Shown in pieces: positions 6,476 through 9,054 of a DNA stretch of 9,054 bases. Position 1 is the stretch's first letter, and every line of letters starts with the position of its first letter. The position numbers and the translations under genes were made by a program. The notes beneath the pieces are model-generated. The model worked only from the letters and a program-made list of their open reading frames with translations. It had not been told where the DNA came from and ran no database searches. This stretch comes from Cohaesibacteraceae bacterium (GTDB lineage Bacteria; Pseudomonadota; Alphaproteobacteria; Rhizobiales; Cohaesibacteraceae): assembly GCA_016764535.1 (NCBI GenBank), contig JAESRR010000155.1, positions 1 to 9,054 on the forward strand. The letters run 5' to 3'.

Positions 6476-6925
6476 ATGCAGTACTTGATAAAATTCCTTG
6501 TTGTCACCGGCATGTTTAGTGCAAGTCTTTCCGGTGCAACATTTGCCATTGGGGCCGAGAACCCGATGTGGATGAAAAACGTGTTTTGTAAAAGCTGGGG
6601 CAGTTACAGGGTTTGTTACAGGCAGGCGCATTTATGCATAAACACCAAAAAAGCCGGATGTTTAATGCCTGGACAATGTGTCTATATCCTCAAGGGACAG
6701 ATCGCGGATAACAGCCGCTGCGTTGCTTCTGTGCCGCGCAAAAGGGCCGGTCAAAATGTGCAATGGATTTGGGAAAGCGGTCGCAAGATGACCCTGACCT
6801 ATCGGGACAATGGAACCGTCAGCCATGTAAACGGCATGTATGCCCGCCCGGATACCAGACGCGGCTGCCACCTTTTGCCAATTTCCAATGAAGTCATGTG
6901 CCTTGGGCGTTACACTCCAATGTAG
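6476..6925 (+). CDS. Secreted eight-cysteine protein of unknown function
   Basis: A 149-residue protein with a clear Sec signal peptide (MQYLIKFLVVTGMFSASLSG, likely cleavage after ATFA at residue 24). The mature part is about 125 residues and contains eight cysteines (38, 47, 54, 62, 68, 82, 131, 142) and none in the signal peptide. An even number in an exported protein suggests up to four disulfides formed in the periplasm. The first six are packed into 45 residues. The last two flank a C-terminal stretch in which a region containing WIWESGRKMTLTY and an NGT/VNG turn looks beta-rich. It is fairly basic. I do not recognise the family. It stands alone, downstream of but separated by 181 bases from the DoxX-like gene, and could be a small periplasmic binding or inhibitor-type protein; that is speculation. 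Confidence 0.7.
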   Translation: MQYLIKFLVVTGMFSASLSGATFAIGAENPMWMKNVFCKSWGSYRVCYRQAHLCINTKKAGCLMPGQCVYILKGQIADNSRCVASVPRKRAGQNVQWIWESGRKMTLTYRDNGTVSHVNGMYARPDTRRGCHLLPISNEVMCLGRYTPM

Positions 6926-7237
6926 GAAATGTAACCTTGACCGGTGTTAGGGCGGGTGCAATATATCCCGTCCCAAATGGCCTGGTCGTAAGGTCATTGC
7001 CTGCAGAATGACCGAATTTGTTCTTCCATCCAGTCTTTCTTTTCAATCCAGTCAATAGTTATGGGCAATCCTTTTTGATCGTTCCGAGCGGAACGGCGGG
7101 GCTGATTGCCATCAATAGATTAGCTATTGCCCTCCCGATATTGCAGGATCGCACGAGAACTGCATTTAAATCGGGTTGTGCCAGTATTTAGACAAAAGCC
7201 AACCTGTTTTTAACTTCAATAATCGAGCAGGAATTTA
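6926..7237. other. Intergenic region rich in inverted repeats
   Basis: No ORF is supported in these 312 bases. From left to right they hold: GGGCGGG/CCCGTCCC (about 6950-6975, one bulged T), which may end the Cys-rich gene transcript but has no T-tail; a perfect seven-base dyad GGTCATT/AATGACC (6992-6998, 7007-7013); and a cluster of overlapping inverted repeats (7053-7132, listed separately). The last 100 bases before the phosphatase gene contain no obvious consensus promoter. Confidence 0.5.
7053..7132 (+). other. Nested and competing inverted repeats, candidate structured RNA
   Basis: CGTTCCG-AG-CGGAACG (7080-7095) is a perfect dyad. It is enclosed by GGCAATC (7064-7070) and GATTGCC (7104-7110), which are also perfect complements. 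The left outer arm, as GGGCAAT (7063-7069), can pair equally well with ATTGCCC (7126-7132). CAATAG (7113-7118) pairs with CTATTG (7124-7129), and a second CAATAG copy is at 7053-7058. The arms overlap, so alternative folds are mutually exclusive. This could be an RNA leader of the phosphatase gene, a small RNA or a compound operator. It matches no riboswitch class I recognise. Confidence 0.3.
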
Positions 7238-7711
7238 ATGAATAATCAGGTGTCAACAGGCGTTGGCAAACCCGGGACGGTGCTTTTTGATATTGACGGT
7301 ACGCTTGCTGATATTGCCCATCGAAGGCATTTTATTGAAGGTGACAGACGTGACTGGAAAAATTTCAATGACAGGATGGGTGACGATACAACCAACGAAC
7401 CGGTGGTCGCTTTGTACAAGGCTTTGCAAGCGGGTGGTCAGTTTGAACTGATTATTGTAACCGGGCGGAATGCACGCTATCGGAAAGTTACGGAACAATG
7501 GTTGATCTGGAATGAGATCGTTTTCGAAACACTGCTGATGCGAGCTGAAAATGATCACCGCGTCGATTACCTGGTCAAGCAGGATATTCTCAAAAGCCTG
7601 CAAGAGGCTGGACATGAAATAGCATTCACTGTTGATGACAGACAACAGGTCGTGGATATGTGGCGCCGAAACGGAATAGTTTGCCTGCAGTGTGATGTTG
7701 GTGATTTTTAA
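7238..7711 (+). CDS. Stand-alone polynucleotide 3'-phosphatase, T4 PseT/Pnkp phosphatase-like (HAD)
   Basis: A 157-residue cytoplasmic HAD-superfamily protein aligning with the C-terminal 3'-phosphatase domain of phage T4 polynucleotide kinase. The nucleophile motif is FDIDGTLAD (17-25, Asp18 and Asp20). TGR (75-77) follows strand LIIVT. MRAENDHRVDYLVK (101-114) corresponds to the T4 MR..D.R.D..VK-type segment. VDDRQQVVDMWRRNGI (132-147) carries the metal-binding acidic pair, and the C-terminal GDF is as in T4. In that family the enzyme removes 3'-phosphate or 2',3'-cyclic phosphate from RNA or DNA ends so that a ligase can seal them. There is no P-loop, so the 5'-kinase half is absent, and no ligase gene is in the window. 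The ATG at 7238 has AGGA seven bases upstream (7228-7233 region). It converges on the membrane gene at 7751 with a 39-base gap. Biological role (RNA repair, phage defence or DNA repair) is unresolved. Confidence 0.85.
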   Translation: MNNQVSTGVGKPGTVLFDIDGTLADIAHRRHFIEGDRRDWKNFNDRMGDDTTNEPVVALYKALQAGGQFELIIVTGRNARYRKVTEQWLIWNEIVFETLLMRAENDHRVDYLVKQDILKSLQEAGHEIAFTVDDRQQVVDMWRRNGIVCLQCDVGDF

Positions 7712-7750
7712 GCTGGAATGATCAATAGTCTTGGAAAAGCGGACATAAAA

Positions 7751-8197
7751 TTACAACGATCTATTGAGGCTGTCCGGCACCAGTTTGGGTGTTATGTGGG
7801 CAAAATAGAGCGCCCAGCCACCAAGCACGACAATGAAGCCAAGGATCAATAATTGGCTGTTAATCGCTGCCGTTAAATGTGCTGAGGCCGCGACAGTGGT
7901 GGCGCTGCCGAAAAACAAAGGCTGGCCAATTGTGTAGACCAGCGACTGGCTCACACACATGATGATAAATGCGCCATAGGATATCCGCCATCTACGTAAA
8001 AAACCTGACACCATGCAAAACGTCAACAGCACATAGACAAGATCATAGGCCTTGCGGGCTTCGGAAACATCACCCCAGCTATAGCCGCCGCGACCCCCGA
8101 TTTTCACAAGAATTGACCAGGCATTATATGTATACCAGGCCATTACTGCCCAGATGATGATGATTGCGATTTTGCGGATTTTTTGATCGCCCATCAC
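7751..8197 (-). CDS. Small four-helix membrane protein of unknown function
   Basis: A 148-residue protein with four hydrophobic helices at about residues 8-31, 51-68, 73-93 and 108-133, and a basic RRWR loop between helices 2 and 3 that would face the cytoplasm. A Gly-rich loop (KIGGRGGYSWGD) follows helix 1. No family is recognised. Two starts are possible: GTG at 8197, which overlaps the preceding stop as GTGA, or the adjacent ATG at 8194, which overlaps as TGATG. There is no clear Shine-Dalgarno, so translation probably depends on coupling to the gene upstream. The tight overlap, similar length and matching topology suggest the two proteins work as a pair. Confidence 0.65.
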   Translation of the reverse strand: MMGDQKIRKIAIIIIWAVMAWYTYNAWSILVKIGGRGGYSWGDVSEARKAYDLVYVLLTFCMVSGFLRRWRISYGAFIIMCVSQSLVYTIGQPLFFGSATTVAASAHLTAAINSQLLILGFIVVLGGWALYFAHITPKLVPDSLNRSL

Positions 8198-8652
8198 AAG
8201 GCTGCCCGTGCGAGCTTTTTGGCACGTCGTTTTTCCAGCCCCGGACGATATCGAACAAAGGCAATGCCGATAAACAGAGTCAGCAGGGAAATCACAACAA
8301 GGCCTGCAATAAGGTACGGATGATATTGCAGCGGCATGCTAGAGGCGCTGTCTTCGCCCAAAACAACAATCGGCAGGATCATTACCATGAGCACAAAGGC
8401 GCAGAAAAAGTAGGCAAGATACCCGTAGGCCATGTCAAACCACAGACCGGAAATGACAATCAAAGCGATGGCGATTGTAAAGCCGTCTTCCAGCATAAAC
8501 GATTGCGCCTCTCCGATTAAGCCAAGCGGGGTAATCAGTTTTGAGATAAGCGCCAGTATGAAGACACCGATAGCCACCCGGACCGACCAGCGACAGAGTT
8601 GGTTGAGAAGTGTCGGATCAAGTCTGGTGTTTGCTGGGGATATTGTGCTCAT
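8194..8652 (-). CDS. Small four-helix membrane protein, coupled to the next gene
   Basis: A 152-residue protein with a polar N-terminus (1-22), four helices at about 23-45, 57-73, 76-98 and 112-133, and a strongly basic cytoplasmic tail (RYRPGLEKRRAKKLARAAL, 134-152). An even number of helices with the positive tail puts both ends in the cytoplasm. Its TGA stop (8196-8194) overlaps the start of the 148-residue membrane protein. The ATG at 8652 has only a weak ribosome site (GGAAAA). No family is recognised. It is 92 bases downstream of the truncated membrane gene at 8745 and could be in the same transcript. Confidence 0.65.
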   Translation of the reverse strand: MSTISPANTRLDPTLLNQLCRWSVRVAIGVFILALISKLITPLGLIGEAQSFMLEDGFTIAIALIVISGLWFDMAYGYLAYFFCAFVLMVMILPIVVLGEDSASSMPLQYHPYLIAGLVVISLLTLFIGIAFVRYRPGLEKRRAKKLARAAL

Positions 8653-8744
8653 GAAGTTTTCCGGGAAAAGTGGCGTCGCATTTTACGTTCACACTTAAAG
8701 CGCGGCGACCAGAACAGCAACCGCCACAGGGTTGTTTATGTTTA

Positions 8745-9054
8745 TCAGGCCCGAACGACCCGAATGGCCCGGCCAAGGAAAATGCCACCAACAATCCCTG
8801 CAACCAGTGTTGAAATCACTGTGAATTCATCACTCGCAAATGTTTGCGGGCTGATCTCTTTTGTCACACCACTGGCAAAATTCATCCAGAAAACCACCAT
8901 CATTGTCAGCATGGTGATCCACTCGCCCTTCAAGGTGATCATTTTATCTTCCCGGGCGATGATCCAGCTGGCTTGTTTGACATAGCCAAATGCTGATCCG
9001 AGCGCATAGCCTATACCGTAACTTGTCCATGCAAAAACCGGATTGGGAAGGCTG
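8745..9054 (-). CDS. Membrane protein, 5' end outside the window (partial)
   Basis: The frame ending in TGA at 8747-8745 stays open on the minus strand through an internal ATG at 8942 to the right edge, giving at least 102 residues. The upstream part reads as protein (PNPVFAWTSYGIGYALG, then GYVKQASWIIARED), so 8942 is probably not the start. It has three hydrophobic segments: a Gly/aromatic one at the left edge, one around MLTMMVVFWMNFASGV, and a C-terminal VISTLVAGIVGGIFLG helix followed by basic RAIRVVRA. It is a multi-pass inner-membrane protein of unknown function, the third in a row on this strand. Confidence 0.65.
   Translation of the reverse strand, partial: SLPNPVFAWTSYGIGYALGSAFGYVKQASWIIAREDKMITLKGEWITMLTMMVVFWMNFASGVTKEISPQTFASDEFTVISTLVAGIVGGIFLGRAIRVVRA

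Noticed and set aside
6950..6975. GC-rich hairpin after the Cys-rich gene as a rho-independent terminator
   Set aside because: The stem needs a bulge, the loop is large and no T-run follows, so it is mentioned only within the intergenic description.
7080..7095. GTTC/GAAC arms resembling an SOS (LexA) box before a possible repair gene
   Set aside because: Alphaproteobacterial LexA sites are direct repeats GTTC-N7-GTTC; here the arms are inverted with six bases between them, so the match is not supported.
8599..8985. 128-codon plus-strand ORF over the membrane genes
   Set aside because: It is the opposite-strand shadow of the minus-strand membrane proteins and has no coherent protein character.

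Overview
The window looks like chromosome from a Gram-negative bacterium, most likely an alphaproteobacterium of moderate GC content (near half by eye). The reasons are a FrcK-type P-loop kinase gene that closes what looks like a sugar-transport operon, an outer-membrane autotransporter, a Tat-type signal sequence, and two sites matching the alphaproteobacterial cell-cycle regulator CtrA (TTAA-N7-TTAAC). No transposase, integrase, CRISPR array, tRNA or rRNA was seen. The genus cannot be told from the sequence.

Layout. (1) 1-653, plus strand: the last codons of an unidentified gene, then a uridine-kinase-like P-loop kinase overlapping it by four bases. (2) 654-1292: an AT-rich stretch with several dyads, a 48-residue single-pass membrane protein missed by longer ORF calls (844-990), and a strong bidirectional terminator (1256-1292). 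(3) 1322-2707, minus strand: an autotransporter with a very short passenger and a C-terminal beta-barrel. The divergent intergenic region above it holds a perfect CtrA box. (4) 3012-4472, plus strand: a Tat-targeted, probably bicovalent FAD oxidase of the BBE family. (5) 4507-5613, minus strand: a probable secreted or lipid-anchored HExxH protein resembling DUF4157, with a readable promoter, a dyad at its predicted transcription start and a CtrA-like box just upstream. (6) 5869-6925, plus strand: a DoxX-like membrane protein, then a secreted protein with eight cysteines. (7) 6926-7237: a 312-base gap dense in inverted repeats. (8) 7238-7711, plus strand: a free-standing homologue of the 3'-phosphatase domain of T4 polynucleotide kinase. 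(9) 7751-9054, minus strand: three small multi-pass membrane proteins, two overlapping by four bases and the third running off the window.

How the genes work together. This is mostly a set of independent short transcription units rather than one pathway. A theme that can be supported is the cell envelope: the autotransporter, Tat oxidase, HExxH protein, Cys-rich protein and the small membrane proteins all act in or beyond the inner membrane, and two of them lie under possible CtrA control. I do not see a convincing new multi-gene system. The items most worth a second look are the stand-alone T4-type end-healing phosphatase with its structured upstream region, and the promoter/operator arrangement of the HExxH gene.
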